Assembly (NCBI GenBank): GCA_030998225.1
Contig: JAPYXD010000711.1
Coordinates: forward strand, 248,001 to 312,000
Direction: 5' to 3'
From: Diplolepis rosae
Taxonomy: Eukaryota > Arthropoda > Insecta > Hymenoptera > Diplolepididae
Length of the DNA: 64,000 bases
Of this stretch, positions 44,014-55,954 are shown in pieces; within the stretch, counting starts at the first letter, position 1, and each line of letters starts with the position of its first letter. The notes below the pieces were generated by a model. The model did no database searches. It saw only the letters and a list, made by a program, of their open reading frames with translations, and had not been told where the DNA came from. Position numbers and translations under genes: made by a program.

Positions 44014-44326
44014 GGCTATACAAGTGATCATAAGAGGAGTTTTTCCAATGCTTTTACCTTACCTCCTGAATACTTATCCAAAAAGAAGAAAGCTAAATTT
44101 GCTGCTACTAAAAAGCCAAACAACCTTCTGTAAGAACCTCAGAAGAGTGGCGGAAACTTCAAATGGAACAAGAACAATGACAGAAAACAAAGGAAAAAAG
44201 AAAAGTACAGAAACAGTTATTAAAAGGAAGTAAAAAGAAATTGGAAGAGGAGAGAAAGAAGTACATGCTTGAAATAAAAGAAAAGATTAATAAGATCCAG
44301 AAACAAATTAAATCTGAAAAATTATA
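44014..44326 (+). pseudogene. Tigger/pogo-like transposase, C-terminal segment
   Basis: After acceptor-like cattttgcag the text GYTSDHKRSFSNAFTLPPEY and KKKKAKFAATKKP, then after a frame change and a stop SVRTSEEWRKLQMEQEQ, KEKRKVQKQLLKGSKKKLEE, KINKIQKQIKSEKL and a stop at 44,326. The lysine/glutamate-rich coiled-coil tail with an EEWRK block fits the C-terminus of pogo/Tigger-like transposases. Confidence 0.55.
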
Positions 44327-44330
44327 AATT

Positions 44331-45896
44331 ATTCAGACTATGTAAAATCAGTATTACTGCAACTATAGATGCGTGATATGCTCACAATGTGTATTCTTGT
44401 TAATGACTTGTTAAGTAAAATGCTAAAATTATTATATTATTATGTATAAAATATAATCTACTGACATTTTCTAAATGTTTATACGCTTTTTTTATTCTAT
44501 TAAAACAAAAAACGCATTATTGCTCAATCTGTTCTAAAATGGGGACGTGATTTATGGAACGGGGGGACAAGTCGTAAAAGCGGCGTTCCATAGCAGGTGC
44601 TGGTTGTTGGTTTAGTTTATTGTTTATTATGTTTTGTATTCACGTAAAATTTGCAATTTACAGGTCGAATTTTCATCTTTAATCACTAGCCCACCGAAAA
44701 ATACCCAAAGTTTAACATTGTTTCAGATCCCAATATTTTAAATCGAACCGAGATTTTTAACCTTCATAAAATCGTTCTATAAGGGGTACTTTTACCTTAT
44801 TGGAGTGCAAGCTTCAGACTCAAAAATATTTAAAAAATATTTCTTCTTAAAAGAAATAATTTAATATATCATAAAAGCTTGTGTGATTTCAGACGTTACA
44901 GCTTTCTCATGATAGGTGTAAAAAGAGGGGAGGAATATTTGTCACCTAAAAATCAGAAAATGGTGCAATAACCACATTAGCATTTGTTTTTTATGTAATA
45001 CACTTATTACAACTAAGTGGCTATTCTACTATTTTGGATTTAGAGAGTACTAAAATAAACTGTAATTGTATTTTGTATATTTTCAATTGATTCTGATTAT
45101 TAAAAAAACGTGGAACATCAATATGTTGAAAATTCAACATGTTTCTGAAATTAAAAAATGGTTATGTGTGCGCAAGGCGCAGATTACTTTCATTTGTTCA
45201 TGCGTGAATAGATATAGTTGGTGGAATAAATCTTGCGACTTACGGTTTAGTCAACTCTCGATTGAAGCGTAGAGTAGAATGAAGGGAAAGCTCTACCATT
45301 TTCGTGATTCAATAAAAGACTGCTTTTTTATAATTATACTACGAGTAATAATATATATATATATATATAGAAACTTTTAATGCACGCTTTCAAACTTCAC
45401 CCTACACTTCTGAATTTTACTCAACTTTGATTCAATTTGAACATTTAATATATCAAAAATAATTACAGTGATACTAAATAACTTCTATCTTGTCCTTATT
45501 TTCACAATTTGATCGGAAGTTGAGTAAAATTACTTTAACTATTTTTCTCCGTGTACCTGAATCAGTCGAATCTCACTGATAATCATTAGATTCCAACCGA
45601 CTCCGACTCAGACAGTATCGTCAAATTTTCGTCACCACATAGTATATATAAATCGATATTAAATACAATAATAGATGAACATTTTTTCGAAACTTCGGAA
45701 CATTTCTAACAGTGTAGTGTTCGAATATTTTTTTTAACAATAACAACTTCTGATAAAAACGATTGGGCTGAAGTATCAGACGAATTTCAAAATATTTTTT
45801 TTTCACGCCAAAATTGAGATAAAAAGTTGACAAAAGGAATATAAATAGTTGATAAGGCAAAATAAACAATAAAAAAAATTTAATTGCTGGAACAAA
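44331..45896. other. AT-rich stretch; possible MITE and motif related to foldback end
   Basis: ttggagtgcaagcttcag at 44,799-44,816 resembles the end of the 37-40 kb foldback. An (AT)n run lies at 45,349-45,368. Between 45,410 and 45,556 gaattttactcaactt and aagttgagtaaaatt are inverted, and the right edge tttttctccgtgtac resembles MITE ends. No gene. Confidence 0.4.
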
Positions 45897-46110
45897 TTTT
45901 TATAGTACCCCCAATGATGTTACATGCGTATGTGAAGTCCATGAGTGGTACACTTTTATCGTTTTATATGTAAATTAACCGTCTATGTCAATTTCTGTTC
46001 TGTCCTCACAGTTTTTGCTCTTCACGAGGGCCATCTGACCTAGATAAATTTTATTTTTGTTCATTTTATCCAACCTCTAATAATGTTACATACGTATGTC
46101 GAGTCTATAC
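45897..46110. repeat. Dispersed monomer of the window-start satellite
   Basis: tatagtacccccaatgatg, tgtgaagtccatgagtgg, tatatgtaaattaaccgtct and cgagggccatctgacctag match the monomers at 1-617 in order, for about 1.3 monomers. Confidence 0.8.
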
Positions 46111-46117
46111 GTGTTTT

Positions 46118-46212
46118 TGCATTCTCATCATATGAGAAGGTATTGGTTTTATGTGAAAAATGATTTTCGAAATTTTCATCAAATCTTTACGTTTTGAGAC
46201 CCCCTGAGTCAG
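46118..46212 (-). repeat. End fragment of the CATTCTCATC repeat family
   Basis: attctcatcatatgagaagg through gttttgagaccccctgagtc is the reverse complement of 43,500-43,597 with few differences. Confidence 0.8.
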
Positions 46213-46344
46213 AAAAAACTCAAGATGACTGGAAATGTGTGTGTGTATTACAATATAATGTATGTGCTCAAAAGATACATTTTTTTGCGAGATTACAATT
46301 TGTCGTTTAAAAGGGGAAGGTAAAAAACAGATAAGTTCTCAGTA

Positions 46345-46645
46345 TCAGCTCTTTGGTTTACCGCATGTGGATTGCGGTTTTTACTTCATCAGAATTAAAC
46401 TTGTGGTCTTGATGCTAAGCATGTTTGGTTAAAGCAGTCCATTTTTCCGGGGGGGTTGTAAACATCTTTTGTATGTTCATGTATTTTAGTCTTTAGGGGC
46501 CGTTTGGTTGTACCTATATAAGCTGCTGTGCAGTCAGAGGAAGGGATATTGTAGACGACATTAGCAGTATCGAGTTTTGAAATAGGGTCTTTGGTTAATT
46601 CAAAGCGGTGTGAGATTCTGATCGGTTCCAATAAATTGCTGTTTT
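46345..46645 (-). pseudogene. Penelope-like element, GIY-YIG endonuclease fragment
   Basis: The reverse-strand open stretch 46,395-46,631 gives SHRFELTKDPISKLDTANVV, then YNIPSSDCTAAYIGTTKRPL and KTKIHEHTKDV. The VVYxIPCxxC...YIGxT.R.L..R..EH layout is the GIY-YIG nuclease of Penelope-like retroelements, which nicks target DNA. After a frame change the text TALTKHA and HKFN(S)DEVKTAIHM follows, the end of the domain. Upstream text (higher coordinates, KLKYMHAYLIPLIGKLCG) might be RT thumb remnant but is weak. The first Cys of the usual pair is Ser here. Confidence 0.75.
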
Positions 46646-47859
46646 ATTTCATTATCTCCACATAATTTTCCAATTAACGGAATCAAATATGCATGCATAT
46701 ATTTTAGTTTATTGCCCTCCCAATGTTTATATTCTTCTGCATTGATCCACTAAGAAGATTACATCACAAGTAAGATATTTAAATTTGCGGCCGACATATA
46801 AACGCAAGCTAAACTTTGAAATTCTAATGAACATACGTACGTCTTTTCAGAGTTTCGCCCTCATAACTGAGAAAAAAAAAATTTATATTCGGTTGCATTC
46901 ATCTGCTCGGCATATTACATGGCAAAAACAAGCTTGAAAGTGCTTAAATCATACATTTTACACATTGCTTAATATAATCCTAGAGATACTCGTATTTCGC
47001 TCTTGGCCATGTTGTAACGTCCTGCGTCCGCCTAATACTTTTCATTATTCTATTATTCTCTGTAAGCCATAACTTGGCAATATGTTATTTTATATTTTCT
47101 TCGAAATTTTAATCTTAAAGATGTAAATACCTTAAAATCTCAATATCTTTTTCAAATATTATATAGATTCAAAAACCTTTTAAGAAAATGTGCAGCTGCG
47201 TCAATATAAAGATTTGAATTTTGCTTAGCAATCGGTAAAGATAATAAACTTGCACTTTGAAACTTTGACCAAAATATATCGCCCACAATCGTATTCCTTT
47301 TTAGATATTTCTATCTACTATCCTCTTGTAAAAAAATACATAAAACTGCATAGAGCTACAGAAGTATATAGCTTAGCGATTAGCCATTTCCGGAAATATC
47401 GTAAATAGCTTAGGCTAATGGTCAAAAGGGCCCGCGCTTGTACCACGCCCAAGTAAATACAAAAAAAGTATATTGTATTCGCTCCGCTTAGAAAATAGAA
47501 TAAAGTAAAATAGTAATATTTTACTATAGTAAAATAGAATATATACGATAGATAATAAAAATTCTTAATCAATAAGAACGTAAAAATATTAAGAATTTAA
47601 CATGAAATTAAAAATTATTTATTTTTATACTATTCAGTATGCTATGAATAAAAAATAAAAATAAACTATTATATTAGCTAATAAAGAAACTGTAATTTGA
47701 ATCTAATTTTCATGTGAATTAGAGTTCCAAATTTATAGAACGTAGACAAAAACCAAGGGCAAATTATTTTAAAAAATCAATAAGGAATCTATTTTATCAA
47801 TGTATAAATTTATGGGAATTTATTTCTGAAGGTAGAATACTAATTTGAAATTTACTATT
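46646..47859. other. AT-rich stretch without recognised gene
   Basis: tgtaacgtcctgcgtccgc at 47,012 looks a little like the LTR start tgtcacgtcccgcg, but no LTR follows. Nothing else seen. Confidence 0.35.
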
Positions 47860-49380
47860 TTTTTTTTTTTTTTTTGGTGAGGAGGAAAAATGGCGAAATC
47901 TTTTATAGACGTACGATTCTTCCGTCATCCGTTCGTCCAGGACTCCCATCCGCGGGCACACGCCCGTTAGGCAGGCCGGCTAGCCGCGCCAACCAGGGGA
48001 GGAATAAGAAAATTCCTCCCCGGTTGACGTGGACAGCCAAGTCCGCTCAAGACGCAGGACCGCGGGTGTATGCCCCTATGCGATTTCTACTGGCCCCCGT
48101 TGTTGACGCGCTCTGCACGCCCATCGAGCTCCCTCGTCTTCATCACGAGGGTGACGAATGACTCGATAAGCATCCATATCTGTCCAGACTGGAGCATGAG
48201 AGAGACCATCGTGTCAGAAGTGAAATGTGCGCCCACTGCCCGACCCACAACCTCCCTTCCCGCACCCCACCTGGCAGAGACAAAGAGTGTGTGCTCTGAA
48301 TTTTCCACAAGGGAACCGCATTAGCGACACGACTCATCGTCTTTTTTCTTGAAGCGCTTCAGGTACGCGTTAAAGCAGCTATGGCCCAGAAGCGCTTGCG
48401 GCAGGTAAAAGCCGACTTGACCGTGCTTTCTATCCAGTCAGGTGGCGAGCTCCGGGATCAGACAGTGTGTCCATCTCCCGGATTGGTCACCATGCCATCT
48501 CGTCTGCCATTTCTCGATGAGTCTGCGCCTTCCATTCTTGCGGATGGCCTCCTTCGCGAAAGCGATTTCCTGCAGGTTTGTTAAGCAGGTGAGCTCCTTA
48601 CGGAGCTGAAAGGTCTCTTTCCTTTCCTCCCCTAATGAATCTGTTGGTGGGTTGCCAGGACCAGCACAGCACTCGTCGACACAGTTCGGTATGCTGAGAC
48701 AATTCTCATCACCACACCTTTCTGTGCCGAGAACAACTTCTTCAGGATAGCATGGTCGTCAAGGGCACTTGTCCAGATCGGAGCTGCTTTAAGCAGCTTC
48801 GAATTTACCACGCTCGCCACCAGCCTTCTCTTAGCTTCCTTGGGTCCACCAATGCTAGGCATGAGCCGAGTCAGGTTGGCCCCACATTGGATGGCATTGG
48901 CGGTCGCGATCTGCAGATGTTTGCCGAAGCTAAGCCTCCGATCTAACTGCACACTCAGGTACTTAATGCTCTTTTTCCACATTATTTCATGTTCCCCGAG
49001 AACGATCCTCGGGTATTTGAAGGATCTCCTGTATGTGACCTTGCAAAGCCTCGGTCTTTTCAGGGGCCATTTTCAGGCATCTGCTATCCAACCAACGCTT
49101 TGCCCGCCACGGACTATCAATGATCCTCAGCTCCAGGATTTTGACGTCGTCAGCGGTCAGCGTCAGATAGTCATCTATTATTACGAGAGACCATTTTCGC
49201 GGACCATGTGACCCTGTAGTCTTTGTAGGAGTTTGTAGTCTTTCTAGGAGAATCTCCGGGTATACCACGATCACCTCTTCGAGGATCTCGTTCGGCAAAC
49301 CCCCGGTAGGCCTGTGCCCGCGGCGACGCATGGAGAGGTCACCGTTGCTGGGCTGCAAGACGCGTCTGCTCCGTGCATGG
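47860..49380 (-). pseudogene. R1-clade LINE copy 3, 3' half on the reverse strand
   Basis: Starts (3' end) with a 16-17-base T run at 47,860-47,876, the poly(A) tail in reverse. Upstream, reverse-strand text has the C-terminal Cys/His region (HTLFV, ARWGAGREVVGRAVGAHF, 48,087-48,308), helix-rich text including WQTRWHGD, and the RT connection domain 48,632-48,982 (KYLSVQLDRRLSFGKHLQIA, MPSIGGPKEAKRRLVASVVN, SAYRTVSTSAVLVLA). 48,987-49,358 holds LTADDVKILELRI and WRAKRWLDSRCLKMAPEKTE, the block following the RT catalytic YADD, which is degraded here. Several frames are needed. Sequence before RT motif C is missing. Confidence 0.87.
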
Positions 49381-52150
49381 CCTCACGCATTTCTCTGGGT
49401 GAGATGCTGCCCTCTCTGGAAACGCCCTCTCGGGTATTGGGTACGTTGCGTTCAGTGTCGCTGTAAGTATGTAGTGTTATGTTGCTGTCTGTGTGTCCCC
49501 TCCTCCTTTCTCATCCGGGCGTGGGATCGACAATGGCGGTGTTTAAAATTTACTAATGGATATTCATACACACCTTTACCAATTCTAAAAAAGTTAAAGT
49601 ATCAATTTACGTGATATGTATTTGAATTTATTCACAACGTATTTAAACAGTAACTTTCAAAACATTACTATCTTACCTCCACAAAAATATACATATCCAC
49701 TCTTTATAAACATATTTTTAAGTCCGTAAATTTAAAAAAAACCAAACTTATTCGCAGAGGATCTAAATTAATTTGCAACCAATGTCAGAATGCTTAAGAG
49801 TATAAGCTAAGTACTAGAAAAATTAACAATTTAAGTTAATTAAAATACCGTTATTCAAGATTTGAATTTATAGAAATGTTCTGTTTTACCGAAAATATTT
49901 CATATTCGGATTCGTATTTCATAAATAACTTTGCGCACATTTTCCAAATGAACAAACTCACCTTCGAATATGTAAATCGTTACACTTATTTTTATAAATA
50001 GGAAGTTTATAGCAAAATGAGAATACACAAAAATTCCAGAACTACTTTTTATATTTTATCAAATGAATTCACAAGAGAAAACTAATATTAAATTTACCCG
50101 TTTAAATTTATAATTTTGTATATTTAAACAACAAATTCGATGTTTAGTTTGAATGTTATGATGTTTATGTTTATTCAGAAAACCAATTACAGAATAAAAA
50201 TTAATCTTATGTAATAATGATCCTTTTGAATTTTGAAAGGAAGAATAGTTAGTTTAACGTAAATTAACGAGATTGTAAGTTAAATTAGGATTTGAATTAA
50301 TCATATTGTAGTCTGACTTTTCTATTATTTAAATTTAATGAAATATGTAAACATAATTGTTTAAATAATTAATTTTTAATGTATTTTATTCAAGAATATA
50401 CACGTAGCGCCATCTCTTGGGAAATCGATGAAATTGGAAAAGTTTGGAAACTCCTACAAGGCCCAACGCAATGGGTCAGCCCTTAGAATTTGCCCCTACT
50501 ATTGCGGGGGTGTAACTAGTCACTATAGCTATTCAACCAATCATAAAACAAAAACTAGTACTCTCAACACCCCTAAAATATTTTCAAGTAGAAAGGGAAA
50601 AGAGGAAAATACATAAAAGCGATGTATTTTCATTTTTAACTGAGTTCTTTTCTTACACCAAATTTTCGACGAGTTCATTCCTTACAAATCAATACTTTTT
50701 CCTTGAAGAGTTCTTTCCATAAGCAAGTTTTTACACCGTCGGTCAAAAATTTTGAAATTAAAAATTTATAGTTAATTTTGTTTTACACAGTTTTCTATTA
50801 AACACAAACTTTTCTAAGGATTTGAAAAAAAAAGGAATTTACTTTATTAAAAGGATGACGGAGTTTTATTTCGAAATTTTCACGGAGTATTCAACATATC
50901 CAGCGTTCGATTTCTTAGGATTTTTAGCAAGGAATTGTACAAGCGAAAAATAAAAACTAAGTTTACCATTAATCACTGTGTCTCTTCCTCTTTACAATCT
51001 ATCTCTTTTATATTATTTTGATTATATTTTATTTTATTACAAGTGTTTGGGTGCTGGTAATCATTCCAGTACCAACATTTGTATATTTTGTTTCTTTCCG
51101 TTCCAAATCCTTAGAATTAAGGACAAAGTGGCGTGCTCCCTGGAGTAGTTATATAGGGCCGGTTCTAGATAGAAATTTCTGTAACCGACATTTACCGACT
51201 TCGAGAAGCTTCGATTGGTTCTGTTCCAAGCTAAGTCTGGAAGTTTCAAGAAGGAGTTCGAGGCATATGACGTCACACTATACCCTTGATGAATTGTTTA
51301 TTAATGAAGAAAGGATGGGTGGGGGGAGGTGGAGTCATCTCTTTCGGGAAACGTTGATTTCAAAGATTTTAGGTGGATCTTGAAAATATGACCTCGAAAT
51401 CATGTGTTGGTTGTTTTTTAAAGGCTTTTATGTTAAAAAATATTTAAAGATAAATGGAAAAAAAATAATTCTTAAAAAAACAAAGGTATATGTTTGTGAC
51501 TTGCTTGGTTAAACGCTTGCAGGATGTTTAAAGTAATAAATTTGATAAAATTTTTTTGGTTTAACCTCTGTACGTATGGAATGTGAAGGATAAATGTTAA
51601 AAAATATTTTTCAATAAAATAAAGGCATATAGTTAATTCAAACGCTCTCGTTTAATGTAATAAATTTGATAAAATTTTTTCCGATTAATTTAGATTTGTG
51701 TGGCGGTTGTTCCCTTTGATGGGAGGTAGAATTAAATTCTAGACACACTACCGTCGCCATGTGAATAATGATAAAAATTGTTTTAAAACAAATATTTCTC
51801 AGAGACCGCTTCTGGAGTCGAAGATTCCTTCAAGGGTATGTAATTAATTAAGATATCAAAAGAATGTTATCGTTTCCTGTGGGTGGATGGGGTATGTGAA
51901 ATTATTTCGCTTTCAGAGCATGAATTGTTTATGGTAATAAAATTGATATGACATCTCCCAATTAGACTGCAGTAATCTGATATCTTACGTTTAGGACATT
52001 AAATCACATTCGGGATATGTGAATAATAGTACCCCTCTTTGTTTAAAACAATGATAGAACATTTACCATCATAAAAAGATGAATCTCACTGTTAATAACA
52101 ATCATTTGTAACTGAAGTCTGAATCCTTCACTCGTATTTCGTATAAAGAA
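49381..52150. other. AT-rich stretch, no gene; weak tandem repeat near its end
   Basis: 49,381-49,540 is GC-rich and probably belongs to the LINE. Between 51,530 and 51,690 aataaatttgataaaattt recurs at 51,536 and 51,659, within a diverged ~125-base repeat. Open stretches are motif-free. Confidence 0.35.
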
Positions 52151-52155
52151 CAGTC

Positions 52156-53976
52156 TTGGATTCTGAATATTACAAGAGGCTTATTCGGATTATGGATCAC
52201 GCCTATCAATTATTAAAGGATAATGCAAGTTGCAAATTGACTGAAAAACGATTGAAATTAGGTAAACGAAATATTCGTTCAATAAATAAATTTTTTAAAG
52301 TGAACAAAAATAAGTTGTCTGTGTATGAGAAGAAGAGGATAACAACTACACTTGGCATATTGAAGGCATTAAACACTGAAATAAACCAACCACGGAAGAA
52401 AGGAAGAGGTAAAGCACTATCCAGTCAAGAGGAAAGAAGAAAAAGAATAAGGTGGGAAGATTTAGAGACTGCTTTTTAGAATAGAATAAAGACGAGTTCT
52501 ATTGTTAATTTAGCGCATATAGATTTAAAATTTTTTTTGAACGATGCTAAGTTATCAACAATTAAAAAAATAAATAGTGTTTTGAAGCAAAATCCAAATT
52601 TAAAAATTAATGTAATTTTGTATGGTAAATTTAAAACTTTAGCAGAAGGGAAAATGAATGAAGCTATAAAGCACTTCAACACAAAGAATGATATTATTTC
52701 TAAATCAACAGATTTGGATGCGTGGTATGATGAAGAAGTAAAAGATCAGCTTTTAGTAAATGCTGAAGAATTTCAGGAAACAAATTCTGGTTGATCTTTA
52801 ATTGAAATTATAAATTTATTAGTAAATATAAATAAATATTCCCCTTTTCAAATTGGATTATCAACGTACGACAATTTACCAAAGTATATTCAAACAAAAT
52901 AGGCAGTGGTTAATATATAAAGCAATGATCCTTATTGTTTTTTGTGGTCAGTCACAGAAGCACTGAATCCCGTAAAAAATAATGCACGTCTAATGAGTTG
53001 TTATCTTCATTTTAGTGAAGTGTTAAAATACGATAACATAAAGTTTCCAATCAGTTTTTCTGACATCAAAAAGTTTGAAAAAATGAATGGTTTAAGTATA
53101 AGCATTTATGGTGAGGATAATGAAAAATCTAAAAAAACAACGGAAATCGTTCCTTTTTGTTCAAGTCAGGAAAAATTGGATTTACCTACAATTTATCTTT
53201 TAATGATTGAAAATACTTCGATCGATGCTAATCATGAATATTATATTGGTGAGGGTGAAATTGATATTTCTAAACCAATTTATCATATTTTATGGATAAA
53301 AACTTCATCTAGATTAATAAGTTCACAAGTCACAAGAAATGAGCATCAAATTTTAATATGTGACAGATGCCTATGTCATTTTAAATTAGAAAAGTCTTTT
53401 CAAAGACATAGATTGACATGTCAAAATAGAAATAAATGTAGAGTGATTTTACCAGATCATGAAAATAATATTTTGAAATTTAAAAACTATAAATATAAAG
53501 AAAAAGTGCCCTTCGTTGTATATGCTGATATTGAATGTCTTCTAGAGCCAGTGGTTGACTCACACATGAATACATCTATTTATCAAACGCACGTTCCTAA
53601 AAGTGTCGCTTATAATGTACTATGTAGTTTCAATAATTCAATTTCTAAAATGAAAGATGAGAACAATAGGAAAATTATATTAGAATTTATAGGATTGCGA
53701 TCAAAACTATATGCATTTAAAGTACAGGGGGATAAAAAAAAACGAAAGGCTAAAGGCGTCAAAGGGTCAACTTTGAAAGAAATAACATTTGAAGATTATA
53801 AGCAGTCTCTATTTTCTTATAAAAACCTTGTCAAGACTCAATTCCTGATTCGAAGTAAAAAACACGAAGTGCATACGATAAAACAAAATAAAATAGCCTT
53901 GAATTGGTATGATGATAAAAGAATGCTTTATCCTGGGAAAACAGACACTTTTCCATGGGGCTGCATTATGAAATAA
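52156..53976 (+). pseudogene. Polinton/Maverick-type protein-primed DNA polymerase B, palm domain deleted
   Basis: Large self-synthesising elements and related DNA viruses use such polymerases to copy their ends. Reading order: 52,156-52,479 has a Lys-rich segment and EERRKRIRWEDLETAF, a stop, then INLAH-type text to 52,794, two more in-frame stops, and an open frame 52,942-53,976. That frame contains a CxxC...HRLTC zinc-finger-like pair (~residue 138-158) and VVYADIECLLEP, the first 3'-5' exonuclease motif with Asp and Glu. Right after a region ending NNSISK it jumps to MKDENNRKIILEFIGLRSK and FEDYKQSLF, the C-terminal end. The exonuclease II/III and palm motifs are gone, so it is inactive. 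No capsid, protease or integrase gene of such an element is visible nearby. Confidence 0.75.
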
Positions 53977-54029
53977 TTTAAAGAAAGTCTTAAAGCATCT
54001 TTTTGATGTCTCTCTACAACAAGGTCCGT

Positions 54030-54620
54030 TAAGGTGGCACCTCCACATCGGAAATCCACTATCTATTATGGCTCAGAATTTTGGGCTTTCTTTGGGCTTT
54101 TTTTGGGCACCGATAAAAATTTTAGGGCTCCTTTACTTTTTGCAGAATATAGAATTTCTTGTGGAGGTGCTAGCTTACATAAAGCTAGCGCCTCCACTGG
54201 ACAAAAATTTGAAGAAATTAAAAATAAACTACACCAGAATTTTGGGCTTTTTTTGGGCTCTGGAAACCACCTAAAACCAATTATCAAAAACCACCCCTAT
54301 GTCCAAAAAACAACCCTTTTTCTAAGAATTAAGCCCTACAGAAATTAAAGTGTACCAGAATTTTGGGCTTTTTTGGGCTCTGGAAATCACCTAAAACTAA
54401 TTATCAAAAACCACCCCTATGTCCAAAAAAACAACCCTCTTTCTACAAAATAAGCTCTTCAAATATGTCTGTATCGATTTTTGAGCTCCAACCCTTAACA
54501 CCGAAATGCACCCCTACATGGCCATGTAGAGACGACTTTCACTAAAATTCATCTTTTTGCAAACTTTATGGTCTAACAAGACTCTATGATTTTTGGGCTC
54601 TTCAAATATATAGACATTCC
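54030..54620. repeat. Tandem and inverted repeat block with GGAGGTGCTAGC palindrome
   Basis: A 121-base unit beginning accagaattttgggc starts at 54,233 and 54,354; a partial one is at 54,070. A palindrome at 54,160-54,198 reads gtggaggtgctagctt, then aagctagcgcctccac; ggtggcacctccac at 54,033 repeats the arm. 54,440-54,615 matches 56,620-56,765 in reverse orientation. Confidence 0.7.
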
Positions 54621-55540
54621 ATGCTAAAAATATTTTAAATGATGTCTATATTGTTTGGAGTTCATACCAATTTTGCACAGTAAGTTCAGTGCTCTAATAG
54701 GAAAACCTCAGCTTACTATAATAGTTAAATTTGTTCTCCATGTGGTGTAAATTTTTGTTTTTGCCTGTGTCACGCATAGTTTTCATCATTACACGTTTAT
54801 TGAAAACTCCATTTACGACGTCGGCATAGAAACCGGCATCGGAACTAGAGATTTTGATAGACTGTTAAAAATGTTATTAATTTTCAGAGACTTTACTATA
54901 CAAGTGGTAAATTCAAATTAATGTTCTTGTATATCATGAAAAATTAATGTACGTTCATATTAAATTTGATGATTTTTGAATCAAAATATATTAAAATTAA
55001 TAAACATTGTCGAAATATATACTTACTATAAGTGTATGAATATTCAAATTTTGGCTTGTTTTTTCTAAGATAAAAGTATATTTAATTTAATATACGTTAC
55101 TGAAAAAAATTTCCATTACACTTAATGGAAGTTTAATACTTAAATTTATAAAAAATATTTTTTTGAAAATTAAGAGAGATAATAGAATACATTAATGATT
55201 GTTTGTCATATTATTAACTCCATGCTCACGTTATAAATTCAAGATTTACGAATGTATTTTAGAATGAATGTCGTAGGGCAGTTCTCCTTTGCATAGAATA
55301 ATTATACATTGATTTCAAAGAATGTAATTCTTTTCTATTTGTAAAAAAATATCTGAAATTTAATTAACATTTTACATACAAATAGTCAATAAATTATTGA
55401 ATATGTACATTAAAAAACATAATCATAGATGTTATTCTATTTTATGTAAAGCTCTAGCTTTTTTATACAAAATGCGTTTTTATAAGAATTTATATAGGTA
55501 ATATTATATTTGACATATATTAGTATGGCGGTGTACGATT
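54621..55540. other. AT-rich stretch without gene
   Basis: Nothing recognised. Confidence 0.35.
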
Positions 55541-55544
55541 GAAA

Positions 55545-55790
55545 ATAAGATCATGTGTGGGCTCGATTTTCTGTAAATACATTTCTGTAGCTTTCTAAAA
55601 AATTACTTGACTAAAATACTTTATTTTCTTCCAAGTACCTCAAAAACGACAAAAATCCGTAGACAATATTTAAGCAAACGATTTTTTATTTTAACGCTTT
55701 TTCCGTATCTTACATATTTAGGTTAACAAAAGGAATTTTTGACTTTCAATAGTATTTTTTAAATTTCAAAGTATTTGAAATCTTTCGGTG
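55545..55790. repeat. Fragment of the CATTCTCATC repeat family, MITE-free allele
   Basis: gctcgattttctgta, tttattttcttccaag and gtagacaatatttaagcaaa match the repeat at 41.86-42.7 kb but lack the palindromic MITE; the empty site TTA is at 55,670-55,672. Confidence 0.7.
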
Positions 55791-55798
55791 GAAAAAAA

Positions 55799-55881
55799 GA
55801 CGCTTTCGACTGGGCTGGGATTCGAGTCCAGGTCTTTCGATTGACGGTCGACTGCTCTAACCACTGAGTTACACAGACGCC
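55799..55881 (-). ncRNA. tRNA-like sequence with Pol III boxes (tRNA-derived SINE or tRNA pseudogene)
   Basis: On the reverse strand it begins ggcgtctgtgtaactcagtg, with an A box (taactcagtggtt) and a B box (ctggactcgaatccc) about 35 bases apart, then a run of seven T (forward A at 55,792-55,798) as a possible Pol III terminator. The 3' side does not pair with the 5' ggcgtct, so a normal acceptor stem cannot form; a functional tRNA is unlikely. The reverse ORF 55,759-55,956 over it is incidental. Confidence 0.55.
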
Positions 55882-55954
55882 AGACATCTCCTTCTCCGCA
55901 GAAAGGCCTCCTTTTATCGTCCAACGTCTCTGCCTTGCGGCTGTAAATGATTTC

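Larger units (their letters stand above)
35629..44330 (+). mobile_element. Tigger/pogo-like DNA transposon, interrupted and decayed
   Basis: Transposase pieces in order and on one strand: N-terminal CENP-B/Tc5-type helix-turn-helix (35.63-36.04 kb), DDE core (40.15-40.59 kb), downstream core (40.6-40.93 kb), and three downstream exon-like pieces (41.15-41.52, 43.64-43.86, 44.01-44.33 kb). A rosa mariner separates the first two pieces (36,043-40,150), and a repeat lies in the intron between 41.5 and 43.6 kb. I could not define the terminal inverted repeats. Confidence 0.8.

Noticed and set aside
47012..47040. Additional LTR start (tgtaacgtcctgcg)
   Set aside because: Only about 14 bases resemble the LTR end; no promoter, second end or internal sequence follows.
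55799..55881. Functional tRNA gene
   Set aside because: A and B boxes are present but the acceptor stem cannot form, so only a tRNA-like or SINE head is supported.
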